A stretch of DNA of 31,817 bases from Sporomusaceae bacterium UBA1887 (GCA_002337925.1 DDHB01000009.1:43378-75194), one strand, 5' to 3'; positions 15,018 through 22,621 are shown, counted from the first letter of the stretch. Numbers and translations are program-made. Notes: generated by a model not told the origin, from the letters alone.

Positions 15018-16166
15018 CTATGCTTTACGCAGGTCTGTAATTTTACCGTACGCAATCTGTTTGGCTTTAATAGCAATCTTTAATGTTTTTTCATAATACT
15101 TGATCAAATCAATTTCCCGTTGGGAAACAATCGAAATAGCGGTACCTGTCTTACCTGCTCTGCCTGTTCTACCTACACGGTGCAAATACACCTGAGGATC
15201 TTCGGGAAGGTCCAGATTAAAAATATATTCCATGCCGGGAATGTCCAACCCACGGGCTGCAATGTCAGAAGCCACTAGCAGCTGTACTCTGCCGCTGCGA
15301 AAATCCTCAAGAGATTTTTTACGGTCAGCTTGTACGAAGGTACCATGCAAAGCAGCTGCCTTTAAGCCGTTAAAATTAAGCTTCGCTGCAGTAAGCTCAA
15401 GATCTTCACTGCGATTTACAAAAACCAGAGCTTGCTTTAGCTTCGTACTATGGACTAACTTACGTAACATTTCTACCTTATCCCGCTGCTCACAGATAAA
15501 ATACAAATGGCTAATAGCGCTGGCTACGGCTGTTGCCTGCTCTTTAACCGTAACAATAGCAGCATCGACAAGAAAGGCAGCTGCCCGTTCCCTGGTTTGT
15601 GGCGTAATGGTCGCTGAAAACAGCAGAATTTGCCGATCCTTCAACGTCGTTTTAATAACAGCTTTTACTGACTCGTGATTATGATCATCCATTAACCGGT
15701 CAGCTTCATCGAGAATAATTGTTTTCACAGTCTGCGAAGTAATTTTCTTTTTTTGAATTAATTCCAAAATTCTGCCGCTGGATCCAACGACAATATGAGG
15801 CCGTTCCTTTAATTTATCAATCTGCCTGGTAATATTAGCATTACCAATCAGCGGCGCCGATGTGATCGGCAGCTCTGCATTTTTGGCCAAAAGTTCAATT
15901 TGACGCTGAATCTGAATTGCCAGTTCGTGGGTAGGTGCTAAAATAATCGCCTGATTCTCCCGCTTTGCTGCATCAATCTTAGTGAATAGCGGCAACAAAT
16001 AAGCGAGTGTTTTTCCTGTCCCGGTTGCTGATTGGGCTACTACATCCCGTCCTGCCAACACCAGAGGCAATACCTCGGACTGAATAGCAGTCGGTACCGT
16101 CAGTCCCTCCTTATGAAGAGCCGCTGTCAGCGGTGCACTTAATTCCAAATTTGAAAAAGAGTTCAT
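15018..16166 (-). CDS. DEAD-box RNA helicase, YfmL-like
   Basis: 382 aa, a compact DEAD-box helicase without a C-terminal extension, close in size to Bacillus YfmL (ribosome biogenesis, cold growth). Motifs in order: Q-motif region (VPTAIQSEVLPLVLAGRD), motif I ATGTGKT, motif Ia PTHELA (His for the usual Arg), GSSGRI in place of the usual GTPGR, motif II DEADR, motif III SAT, DIAARGLDIP, and motif VI HRVGRTGRAGKTG. AGGAG lies six bases before the ATG. It leads the operon with the ABC-F gene and has its own strong promoter divergent from the beta-lactamase gene. RNA helicase activity follows from the family; the substrate is inferred. Confidence 0.92.
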   Translation of the reverse strand: MNSFSNLELSAPLTAALHKEGLTVPTAIQSEVLPLVLAGRDVVAQSATGTGKTLAYLLPLFTKIDAAKRENQAIILAPTHELAIQIQRQIELLAKNAELPITSAPLIGNANITRQIDKLKERPHIVVGSSGRILELIQKKKITSQTVKTIILDEADRLMDDHNHESVKAVIKTTLKDRQILLFSATITPQTRERAAAFLVDAAIVTVKEQATAVASAISHLYFICEQRDKVEMLRKLVHSTKLKQALVFVNRSEDLELTAAKLNFNGLKAAALHGTFVQADRKKSLEDFRSGRVQLLVASDIAARGLDIPGMEYIFNLDLPEDPQVYLHRVGRTGRAGKTGTAISIVSQREIDLIKYYEKTLKIAIKAKQIAYGKITDLRKA

Positions 16167-16225
16167 GTTTTTCTCCTGTCGCGCTGCCTGCTTGTACCTT
16201 TACGCAGCAATTTTTGCCTGCTATC

Positions 16226-16253
16226 ATTATACCCCTTTTCAGGAAAAAGCCAA
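16226..16253 (-). promoter_or_regulatory. Promoter of the helicase-ABC-F operon
   Basis: On the minus strand: TTGGCT (16248-16253), 16-base spacer, TATAAT (16226-16231), preceded by GGG. Transcription would begin around 16219, about 50 bases before the helicase ATG. It is divergent from the beta-lactamase promoter about 35 bases away. Confidence 0.7.
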
Positions 16254-16286
16254 TGTTTTTGTAATGATTCTATAATTGTATATCTA

Positions 16287-16315
16287 TTCAACTGTCCTAT
16301 ATTTACTGGTATGAT
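16287..16315 (+). promoter_or_regulatory. Promoter of the class D beta-lactamase gene
   Basis: TTCAAC (16287-16292), 17-base spacer ending TGG, TATGAT (16310-16315). This is an extended -10 sigmaA-type promoter about 31 bases before the ATG. No clear operator repeat was seen. Confidence 0.6.
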
Positions 16316-16346
16316 GATAGTAATAAGTAAAGGGGGTTGATCCGGA

Positions 16347-17150
16347 ATGTATAGGTATGCCTTATTAGTTCTTTTAACACTTTTTCTCCAGTTAGGGTCA
16401 CTGGTAAGCGCAGAAGCTACTTCTCAGAATATCCGTGATGATCTTGGCAAGTATTTTCAAAATTACCAAGGAACCTTTGTTCTTTATGACGAAGCTGCCG
16501 ATCAGTACACGATTTACAACGAAGAGCAAAGTTCCATACGCTTTAGTCCTTGTTCCACTTTTAAAATACCTAATTCGCTTATAGGACTGGAGTCTGGTAT
16601 CTTGGAAAAAGAAAATGAGCGTACTCTGTTAAAATGGAGCGGAAAGCAGTATTCCATAAGCGCCTGGAACCAGGACCACACGCTTGCAACGGCTATGGCA
16701 AATTCAGTCGTCTGGTATTATCAGGAAGTAGCCCGTAAAATAGGTCCAGAGCGAATGGGCTATTTCCTGCAATCTCTCCAATACGGCAATCAGGATATGA
16801 GCGGAGGAATTGATCGCTTCTGGCTGCAGTCCACTTTGACAATATCCGCCAAGGAGCAAGTTGCTTTCATCAAAAAATTGTACCAGAATGATTTGCCTTT
16901 CTCCCAGGATAACATGGCACTGGTACGGAAACTCATTATTCTTTCCACTGAAAAGAATGTCATATTCTCAGGTAAAACCGGCTCAGCGATGGAGGATAGC
17001 AAACTTGTTTTAGGCTGGTTTGTTGGCTGCGTAGAAAAAGATGGGCACCGCTATTTTTTCGCGACTAATATTACCGGCAGCGACGAAGCCTTTGGCGCGC
17101 GGGCAAAAGAAATCAGTCAACAAATTCTAACGGAGTTAGCAATTTTATAA
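16347..17150 (+). CDS. Class D (OXA-type) serine beta-lactamase
   Basis: 267 aa, exported. Signal peptide: hydrophobic residues 4-20 with likely cleavage after SA at about 22. All class D motifs are present: S70-T71-F72-K73 with the catalytic Ser and the Lys normally carboxylated, S120-V-V, Y146-G-N, Trp159 in the omega-loop region, and K210-T-G. The length is normal. In an anaerobic Firmicute this is most likely an intrinsic chromosomal enzyme rather than a recently acquired gene; no mobile element is near and base composition looks like the neighbours. Its spectrum cannot be judged from the sequence. It may also serve a cell-wall sensing role. It has its own promoter and is followed by a hairpin and an FHA-wHTH regulator. 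Confidence 0.93.
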   Translation: MYRYALLVLLTLFLQLGSLVSAEATSQNIRDDLGKYFQNYQGTFVLYDEAADQYTIYNEEQSSIRFSPCSTFKIPNSLIGLESGILEKENERTLLKWSGKQYSISAWNQDHTLATAMANSVVWYYQEVARKIGPERMGYFLQSLQYGNQDMSGGIDRFWLQSTLTISAKEQVAFIKKLYQNDLPFSQDNMALVRKLIILSTEKNVIFSGKTGSAMEDSKLVLGWFVGCVEKDGHRYFFATNITGSDEAFGARAKEISQQILTELAIL

Positions 17151-17156
17151 ACAGCG

Positions 17157-17182
17157 AAGTCGCCTGCTTCAGCAGGCGACTT
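17157..17182 (+). terminator. Strong hairpin without T-tract between the beta-lactamase and FHA-wHTH genes
   Basis: 12-bp perfect inverted repeat (AAGTCGCCTGCT/AGCAGGCGACTT), seven bases after the beta-lactamase stop and about 20 bases before the next ATG. No T-run follows (ATCATG), so it may be only a partial terminator or an mRNA-stabilising element. The regulator gene could be reached by read-through. Confidence 0.55.
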
Positions 17183-17203
17183 ATCATGTATGAAGGAGTA
17201 TCT

Positions 17204-17875
17204 ATGGTTCGTTATTTATTGCTTGAAAAAGGGTCTCCCTATCCAACGGGCTTTAAAATTCCCTTGAACAAAGCAGTTATTCTCTTGGGAAGATCTGCAA
17301 ATGCTCACCAGCCGGATATCAGTTTTGATAATCCCTTTATTTCCCGCAGTCATTGCTCGGTAGCGGTGAGTGAGGCGGCTGTGGAAATAACGGACTTAGC
17401 AAGTAAACATGGAACTGAAGTCAATAACTCCCCCCTTGAACCCTCTTTGCCAGTTACATTAAAGCCTCAAGACTACATATCTCTGGCCCATGGCGCAGCA
17501 ATACTGCGTTTATGCATGCTCAACAGTATTGCTGACGAAACGTTGGAGATTGGTACTGCAGCATTTCCAGCAGCACCGATTACGCCTATAAGATTAGATC
17601 CTCATAAACGTCGGTGTCTGTTAGGCACACAAGCCATTGCACTATCTCCCAAAGAGTGGAGCCTATTATCCCTGCTTCACAACCGCCACAGCAAAATGGT
17701 CTCACTTTCTGAAATCAAAAGTACCGTCTGGCCGGAGCGTCAAAATTCGCCAGGGCAAATACCCTCCGTCGGCGCAGAAGAAATTAATTTGTTGATCTAC
17801 AGGTTAAGACAAAAGCTGGGCAGTACCGGCAGCCGAATTAAAAGTATCCGTGGATCAGGATGTATGCTGGAATAA
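17204..17875 (+). CDS. FHA domain plus OmpR-type winged-helix transcriptional regulator
   Basis: 223 aa. Residues about 5-105 are a forkhead-associated (phosphothreonine-binding) domain: LLGR (G29-R30), SRSH (47-50) and KHGTEVN (69-74) match the GR, SRxH and NG core motifs. Residues about 130-223 are a Trans_reg_C winged helix: LSPKEWSLLSLLHNRHSKMVS, then INLLIYRLRQKLG and IKSIRGSGCML, as in OmpR/PhoB effectors. There is no receiver domain. Phosphorylation-dependent partner binding therefore probably replaces response-regulator control. A frame start at 17186 exists, but AGGAG five bases before the ATG at 17204 decides the start. It follows the beta-lactamase and converges on the DsbA-like gene with a 6-base gap. 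Target genes are unknown. Confidence 0.85.
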   Translation: MVRYLLLEKGSPYPTGFKIPLNKAVILLGRSANAHQPDISFDNPFISRSHCSVAVSEAAVEITDLASKHGTEVNNSPLEPSLPVTLKPQDYISLAHGAAILRLCMLNSIADETLEIGTAAFPAAPITPIRLDPHKRRCLLGTQAIALSPKEWSLLSLLHNRHSKMVSLSEIKSTVWPERQNSPGQIPSVGAEEINLLIYRLRQKLGSTGSRIKSIRGSGCMLE

Positions 17876-17881
17876 ATCGCC

Positions 17882-18487
17882 TTACATTTCCCTTTTTAAT
17901 GATCGAAGTTTGTCGCTAAAGACAGCGTAGGTAAGGGCACCTTCCAGAACCTTTGTTTCACCTGCATAGATTGTTGGAACCCATTCCAGCTTTTTCTCCA
18001 TGCATTCGCGGTCATGAGCCAGCAGCACCTGGGTATAGCGCCCAGTATTCAGAGCTTGCGACAGACCGTCTGAATTAAGACCAATCTTTACGGCGATTGC
18101 GATAAGTACCTCCTGATCACCAATATTCTTACCTTCCACAAAGTTTGCCGTATAAACAGCATCAATCCATTCATGCATCTTTCCGGCCTCTGTGGCGAAC
18201 TGGACAGCTTCCAGTGCCAGCCGCGTATTAGGTACAAACGAATGATCGCCCGGTGTAATCTGAACAGGCTCTCCAAGCCTGTTCAGATTTATTTTTCTTT
18301 CCTCAAGGTTAACATTAGCTACAACATTTTGGATGTAATCACCCGCAGGTCCAATTTCAGGATGAATTTCCCAGGTGATCCATTCATCCTGAATAGCAGT
18401 TGTCTCCTTGAATTTTTTCATGAATCCCCACGCTAGATAACAATAGGGGCAGCAAAAATCAAAATAGACACGCAATGCTAATGACAT
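17882..18487 (-). CDS. DsbA-family oxidoreductase from internal start
   Basis: 201 aa if translated from the internal ATG at 18487, which has GGAGG seven bases upstream, as good as any site in the window. The protein is a complete DsbA-like thioredoxin-fold enzyme with CPYC near residue 13, a helical insertion, and a cis-Pro region WVPTIY near the C-terminus. No signal peptide is present, so it should be cytoplasmic, like FrnE. It is listed separately because even if the long frame is real, this shorter product is very likely made. Substrate unknown; possibly thiol stress or small-molecule isomerisation. Confidence 0.75.
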   Translation of the reverse strand: MSLALRVYFDFCCPYCYLAWGFMKKFKETTAIQDEWITWEIHPEIGPAGDYIQNVVANVNLEERKINLNRLGEPVQITPGDHSFVPNTRLALEAVQFATEAGKMHEWIDAVYTANFVEGKNIGDQEVLIAIAVKIGLNSDGLSQALNTGRYTQVLLAHDRECMEKKLEWVPTIYAGETKVLEGALTYAVFSDKLRSLKREM

Positions 18488-18934
18488 CGTTTCTCCTCCT
18501 TTATTTATCGTAAGCAGTCTTTGAAGACTCACTTCGAAACTACGGTCATCTTCCATAGTTCTCTTCCTGGGGCCTTTCGTTCTGCCGCCGCCGCGGCGGA
18601 GCTTCGCCTTGGCTTCCCGCTCTTCCAGTAAGAAATCAATTTTATCAGGACTGAACTCACGACCTGCAGGGCTTAAAGCACGGGCCTGCTTACCAAGCAC
18701 CATCGCTGCCAGCCCCCAGTCCTGAGTAATAACAATATCACCAGGCTCGGTCACATTTACAACTTTAATATCAGCTTCCTGCGATGCACTGCCGACAACA
18801 ATATGATAATCGGAAACAATTGAATGATTAAAACTCGCTACAGTCCACACAGGAACATGATAAATATTGCCTAATTTTTGGCATAGGAGCAATGCATTTT
18901 TAGGACAGGCATCAGCATCTACTACGATTTTCAT
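17882..18934 (-). CDS. In-frame fusion: YqxD/YaiI (DUF188) domain plus DsbA-family thioredoxin-like domain
   Basis: 350 aa in one uninterrupted frame. Residues 1 to about 147 are a complete YqxD/YaiI/DUF188 protein (MKIVVDADACPKN; ITQDWGLAA; GGGRTKGPRKRT; a usual C-terminus near LQRLLTINK), a PIN-like family with a conserved N-terminal Asp pair. Then a complete DsbA-family protein starts at MSLALRVYFDFCCPYCYLAW with a CPYC redox motif. It belongs with the FrnE/2-hydroxychromene-2-carboxylate isomerase-like oxidoreductases. The two are normally separate proteins. The junction contains AAAGGAGG and an ATG placed as for an independent gene, and a stop (TAA) occurs there in the +1 frame. Thus either a stop was lost or a base is miscalled. 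AAGGAAG precedes the ATG at 18934; the frame also has a TTG two codons earlier. Confidence 0.75.
   Translation of the reverse strand: MKIVVDADACPKNALLLCQKLGNIYHVPVWTVASFNHSIVSDYHIVVGSASQEADIKVVNVTEPGDIVITQDWGLAAMVLGKQARALSPAGREFSPDKIDFLLEEREAKAKLRRGGGRTKGPRKRTMEDDRSFEVSLQRLLTINKGGETMSLALRVYFDFCCPYCYLAWGFMKKFKETTAIQDEWITWEIHPEIGPAGDYIQNVVANVNLEERKINLNRLGEPVQITPGDHSFVPNTRLALEAVQFATEAGKMHEWIDAVYTANFVEGKNIGDQEVLIAIAVKIGLNSDGLSQALNTGRYTQVLLAHDRECMEKKLEWVPTIYAGETKVLEGALTYAVFSDKLRSLKREM
18495..18502 (-). promoter_or_regulatory. Internal ribosome binding site inside the YqxD-DsbA frame
   Basis: On the minus strand AAAGGAGG, seven bases before the ATG at 18487. It lies within codons of the open frame joining the two domains. 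A perfect Shine-Dalgarno at a domain junction indicates that the DsbA-like part was, or still is, an independent cistron. Confidence 0.8.
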
Positions 18935-19034
18935 TAGCAAGTCTTCCTTAATTTTACTATTTTCCTACCTATCTTCGCTGAATTGCCACAAAATCCTACC
19001 TGTAAACGCTATTATTTACGACATACACATATTG

Positions 19035-19063
19035 TTGTTTACCGGACAAAAGTAGGGTACAAT
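19035..19063 (+). promoter_or_regulatory. Promoter of the 103-residue orphan gene
   Basis: TTGTTT (19035-19040), 17-base spacer, TACAAT (19058-19063) preceded by GGG, about 36 bases before the ATG. The -10 context is nearly identical to that of the zinc-ribbon gene promoter. Confidence 0.65.
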
Positions 19064-19098
19064 AAACAACATGCATAGAAAAATTAGGAGATGATTGA

Positions 19099-19410
19099 AT
19101 GAGTAACGATACCGTTTTAGATTTCTATGAACTGCTAGGATTTGAAGAAGCTGAAGTTGATGACGGCTTGACATCGCTTTTTCTGGAAACTGATACAGAT
19201 GGCAGCTATGTGCTTATTACTGACGAAGATGGAGCTATCCCCACTACTTTGAAGCAGGCAGTAGTCCTTGCCCGTTACTCGCCGGAAGGCTCTTACGAAT
19301 GGAGTGCCACGTTTAAGAGCTCCCAGATTTTTAAAGATAATTGGTCATCTAACTTATCTACTGAGGAAAAGCTGGCTGCAATTCAAACCAGCCGGGAAAC
19401 TGCAGAATAG
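19099..19410 (+). CDS. Small acidic protein of unknown function
   Basis: 103 aa that I do not recognise. It is strongly acidic, especially residues 1-47 (FEEAEVDDGL, LETDTDGSY, TDEDGA), with alternating hydrophobic/polar stretches suggesting beta strands (SYVLITDEDG; SYEWSATF). A short helical C-terminus is rich in Glu and Ala. There are no cysteines, signal peptide or membrane segment, so it is cytoplasmic. GGAG eight bases before the ATG, a good promoter and a strong terminator show that it is a real single-gene transcription unit. Genes around it (YqxD-DsbA fusion, phosphatase) give no functional hint. Confidence 0.8.
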   Translation: MSNDTVLDFYELLGFEEAEVDDGLTSLFLETDTDGSYVLITDEDGAIPTTLKQAVVLARYSPEGSYEWSATFKSSQIFKDNWSSNLSTEEKLAAIQTSRETAE

Positions 19411-19429
19411 ACTTCTCACAGTCTACGTC

Positions 19430-19471
19430 AAAAGGGGTACGCTGAAACAATAGTTGCAGCGTACCCCTTTT
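19430..19471 (+). terminator. Rho-independent terminator of the 103-residue orphan gene
   Basis: 15-bp perfect stem (AAAAGGGGTACGCTG/CAGCGTACCCCTTTT), 12-base loop, followed by AAGTTTTTTAC. It stands between this gene and the convergent phosphatase gene and probably serves both strands. Confidence 0.92.
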
Positions 19472-19493
19472 AAGTTTTTTACTACTAAGCAGC

Positions 19494-21533
19494 TTATACT
19501 CTCCACACGCGCTCATCCCCTAATTCGATACACATCGCTGTAACATCATCGCGGGTAACTCCCTCAGCAGCGACCATCCGAATACAGTCTACCAATTGAG
19601 TGAAACTACCTCCCGGCGCTATTTTCAGCCCCCTGTCTAACTCATCAGAAATGCCGTCACTATAAAAGCAAAGCCGGTCTCCCTCTGTCAAAGGTATTGA
19701 CTGAACTTCAAACTGAGCCAGATTGCTTACTCCTAAAAACAGGCCAGGAGTCTTAACCCTTCCCTTAACGGTACTAGTATCTGCAAAAAACTCCGTAATT
19801 CCTGCCGCTACATAGCGAAGCTCACGCTGAGTAAAGTCCATTTCAAAACAAAAAGCCGCAATAATAATATCATCACCAAAATAACCGGCAACCCGATTAT
19901 TCAACTCGACCATACATTCAGACAATGAGCTGAAAGAATGAAGTGTTTCCTGCATCATAACATTCATGGCCGCAGTCTGCAAAGCAGTCGCCGCGCCATG
20001 TCCATTGACGTCAATCAAATAGCCAAAAAGGACATCATCTTTTAACCAGCGGTATCCGCAGGTATCGCCACTAACTAATAGACATGGCTCATACAGAATC
20101 TGCAGCTGTAAATAATTATTTGCGAAATCGGGAGGTATCATGGTTCGCTGTACCTTACCAGCCTTAGCCAGTTCTGCATAAAATGTTTTCCGTAAGCGCT
20201 CCTCTTGTTCCGTTTTGACAGTCAAATCCTGCGTTCGCTCAGCAACCCGGGCCTCTAAATTCGTAACCAAATCAGTTACCTGGCAAGCCATTGTATTAAA
20301 AGAACGGCTAAGCTCCCCTAATTCGTCACGCCTCTCGGTATCTGGCAACAGCTTAAGACGGCCCTCTGCCAATTCTCGAGCCGCAGTATTTAACCGCTGA
20401 ATCGGTTTTGTTACCCAGCCCGCCGTCCATATGGCCAGCAAAAAGACCAGCACCATGCATAGCATCGACAAGCTGGCAGTACGGTTAGCTACACTCCGCA
20501 GTCCTCCGAGGAAATCATCAGCTGCCAATACAACATAGATATTCCAGTTAATGCCGCTTTCCTGAAAATTTCGTACATCCACAAAATACGATTGATCCTG
20601 AAACTTAAACTCATAAGCTCCTGCTTGACTGATAGCAGGTACTGTCCTTGCAACTGTATTTGCGGCCATTCTCAAGATATCATTATTGCTGTCAGCCGCC
20701 TTGATTCTTTCCATACGTCCATTGCGCTCTTCAAAAGGACTTTTACTGACAGATGAAGCAACAAGCAGCCCCTCACTATCCGTAACGAATACCTGCCCTG
20801 ATGCACCAAGCGGCAAATCGCTTAATGTCCTTCCCAGCCAGGATAGCAAATAATCGACTCCGAACACGCCGACCAAATTACCCTCTGTATCAAAAATAGG
20901 ATGCGTTGCCGTAACTGTTGGTTCTAAAAACACAAAATGCCGGTATACTGCACTAAAAACAGGCTTCCCTGCCAGCTTCGCCGCCTCAAACCACGGTCTC
21001 GTACGAGGATCAAAATTGGGGAAAGCCTCTTGCTTTTCAAGTGCATCGCCAACATCGGAAACTTGAAAATACCAGGAAGCGCCGCCAGTTGTATGATTAT
21101 TATGCACCACCTGAATTTCACCGTTCAATTTGCGCCGGGCACCATAAAAAGATCCGTCAGCAAGACCGATGAAGGTCATAGCTGCATCAGGAAAAGCCCG
21201 GATATGATTAACAAAATAACGATCACGTGCAATAGGGTCAGTAAAGCTTAAGATTTCCGAATGCCAAGCGTCAGCATTCAAGCTATTTAGTCTAAGGGGC
21301 TCCCGCATTTGCCGGCTTACTTGCTCCTGTACCCGTTCCAGAACTTCCTGCCGTAATTCTTTTAAAACAGCTTGTACCGAATCCTGCCCGCTTTGAAACA
21401 ACAGCAACCCAGTAAACAACATTGCCATAAAAAATTGCAGCAAAAAAGGCAGTGAAAACACCAACCGCAGCGGCAGCCGCTCGGCTAAAGGCAGAAGAAA
21501 GCGAAACCTGGATGACCTAGTATCGTTCCTCAT
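19494..21533 (-). CDS. Membrane sensor phosphatase: Cache domain, HAMP, SpoIIE/PP2C-type phosphatase
   Basis: 679 aa. Layout: membrane helix about 22-47; large extracytoplasmic dCache-like sensor (about 50-345, with RTRPWFEAAKL and DTEGNLVGVFGVDYLL typical of Cache); second membrane helix about 350-372; HAMP (KPIQRLNTAARELAEGR onward); a short coiled coil; then a SpoIIE/RsbU-type PPM phosphatase from about residue 460 (KVQRTMIPPDF). Catalytic acidic residues are present in SGDTCGY, DVNGHGAATALQT, CFYSDGISDELD and TRDDVTAM. It should dephosphorylate a Ser/Thr phosphoprotein, such as an anti-sigma antagonist, in response to an external ligand. No RsbV/RsbW-type partner is encoded nearby. GAGG lies six bases before the ATG. 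It is a lone gene. Confidence 0.92.
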   Translation of the reverse strand: MRNDTRSSRFRFLLPLAERLPLRLVFSLPFLLQFFMAMLFTGLLLFQSGQDSVQAVLKELRQEVLERVQEQVSRQMREPLRLNSLNADAWHSEILSFTDPIARDRYFVNHIRAFPDAAMTFIGLADGSFYGARRKLNGEIQVVHNNHTTGGASWYFQVSDVGDALEKQEAFPNFDPRTRPWFEAAKLAGKPVFSAVYRHFVFLEPTVTATHPIFDTEGNLVGVFGVDYLLSWLGRTLSDLPLGASGQVFVTDSEGLLVASSVSKSPFEERNGRMERIKAADSNNDILRMAANTVARTVPAISQAGAYEFKFQDQSYFVDVRNFQESGINWNIYVVLAADDFLGGLRSVANRTASLSMLCMVLVFLLAIWTAGWVTKPIQRLNTAARELAEGRLKLLPDTERRDELGELSRSFNTMACQVTDLVTNLEARVAERTQDLTVKTEQEERLRKTFYAELAKAGKVQRTMIPPDFANNYLQLQILYEPCLLVSGDTCGYRWLKDDVLFGYLIDVNGHGAATALQTAAMNVMMQETLHSFSSLSECMVELNNRVAGYFGDDIIIAAFCFEMDFTQRELRYVAAGITEFFADTSTVKGRVKTPGLFLGVSNLAQFEVQSIPLTEGDRLCFYSDGISDELDRGLKIAPGGSFTQLVDCIRMVAAEGVTRDDVTAMCIELGDERVWRV

Positions 21534-21664
21534 CAGCTACCTCACATTTCGGGACAGTTCTCTGTCATATATTTACAATTTATTCATTATTTGATCATTG
21601 TTGTCTTTAAAAGAAGAATTCTATAAAATAAACGTCTTTCCTTGTCAAAATTGTTGTTATTAAA

Positions 21665-21699
21665 AAAAGGTCTGAATCCATTCCGGATTCAGACCTTTT
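21665..21699 (-). terminator. Rho-independent terminator of the ECF transporter gene
   Basis: 15-bp perfect stem (AAAAGGTCTGAATCC/GGATTCAGACCTTTT) with a 5-base loop. On the minus strand it is followed by TTTAATAAC after the stem's T run. It lies 16 bases after the S-component stop codon. Confidence 0.92.
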
Positions 21700-21714
21700 A
21701 AAAACTATCTAATT

Positions 21715-22308
21715 TTAATTCATGCGACGAGCTTTCTTCACCATTAGAATAACGGGAATCGTAATAATCGCTGAAATAACAGCCTCAGGGATGCCGTTAG
21801 TCATTGCAATTCCCCCAACCACCGCAAGAACAGTATCTGGGTTGATCCCACGAGCCGCAGCAAAATCTGCCGCATACAAAAGATAAATCATACCAAGAAC
21901 ACCTAGCGTATTTACCAGCGAAGCGATAGCTGCCCCGGTACCTATTTTAATCGCTTCATTTTTCACAGGCATCATTTTATAACAATAATAAGCCACTAAT
22001 CCGATTAATACTCGTGGTAAAACCGAAACAAGCGGATTTAAGAAGGCAAAGGACAAGATATTAGGAGCCACCATATTTTGAAACATACTGAATAACCCGA
22101 ATAACAGGCCAACCATTACACCAACTGCAGGCCCCTCCAAGATAGCACCAATAACCACCGGAATATGCATGACTGTTGCCTTAGCCATTGGCAAGGGAAT
22201 AAAGCCATAACCGGTAAGACCAAGAATAATACTTACTGATGACAGCATACCTACCACTGTTAGCTGCCTTGTACGAAATAGTTGCCGTGTTGAATCTTTA
22301 CTTGCCAT
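21715..22308 (-). CDS. ECF transporter S component (substrate-binding membrane subunit)
   Basis: 197 aa with about five to six membrane segments. The pattern LTVVGMLSSVSIILG, then FIPLPMAKATVMHIPVVIGAILEGP and GLLFGLFSM, is that of ECF-type vitamin transporter S components (PF12822-like), possibly the pantothenate or folate group; the substrate cannot be fixed by eye. EcfA, EcfA' and EcfT are not nearby, so it would share a common energising module (group II arrangement). GGAGGGG is seven bases before the ATG. A good -10 (TATAAT) occurs about 110 bases upstream. It is a single-gene unit with its own terminator. Confidence 0.88.
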   Translation of the reverse strand: MASKDSTRQLFRTRQLTVVGMLSSVSIILGLTGYGFIPLPMAKATVMHIPVVIGAILEGPAVGVMVGLLFGLFSMFQNMVAPNILSFAFLNPLVSVLPRVLIGLVAYYCYKMMPVKNEAIKIGTGAAIASLVNTLGVLGMIYLLYAADFAAARGINPDTVLAVVGGIAMTNGIPEAVISAIITIPVILMVKKARRMN

Positions 22309-22422
22309 TTTTCTTCCCCTCCGCTCTTATTCCCCGAAAGGATATAAGTCGTATTTTAATGTTTTTCTAGTTCACCAGTTCAGTTCATACAATCGATACC
22401 GACTTTTCCATAGCATATTATA
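22309..22422 (-). promoter_or_regulatory. Promoter and leader of the ECF S-component gene
   Basis: A minus-strand -10 TATAAT at 22417-22422 (weak -35) would start a leader of about 100 bases. Within it AAGTCG and CGACTT (plus-strand positions 22400-22405 and 22346-22351) could close a 6-bp stem around about 48 bases. This is a layout seen in vitamin-responsive riboswitches, but I recognise no known class. The region from 22423 to 22568 is A/T-rich with nothing else evident. Confidence 0.35.
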
Positions 22423-22568
22423 ACGCTCCGGCAAGATATTTTCTACAAAAATATTTAAAATCCTACTTATTTAAAAAAAAAATTTACTTAACCATAATAT
22501 CACTAAAAAAACTGATTGTATGTCTTCTGAAGAATTTTAACCAATCACCCTTTTCAATGTAAAATAAA

Positions 22569-22599
22569 ACAAACTGAGAGATCAAAACTCTCAGTTTGT
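22569..22599 (-). terminator. Rho-independent terminator of the glcD-lctP operon
   Basis: 12-bp perfect stem (ACAAACTGAGAG/CTCTCAGTTTGT) with a 7-base loop. On the minus strand TTTATTTTACATTG continues after it. It lies 22 bases after the lactate permease stop. Confidence 0.9.
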
Positions 22600-22621
22600 C
22601 TGCGATGATCCAGTGTTTGAC

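Noticed and set aside
15232..15678. 148-residue plus-strand frame opposite the YfmL-like helicase
   Set aside because: Antisense to conserved helicase motifs; no start signals.
16200..17200. Recent acquisition of the class D beta-lactamase by a mobile element
   Set aside because: No transposase, integrase, inverted repeats or abrupt change in base composition flank the gene.
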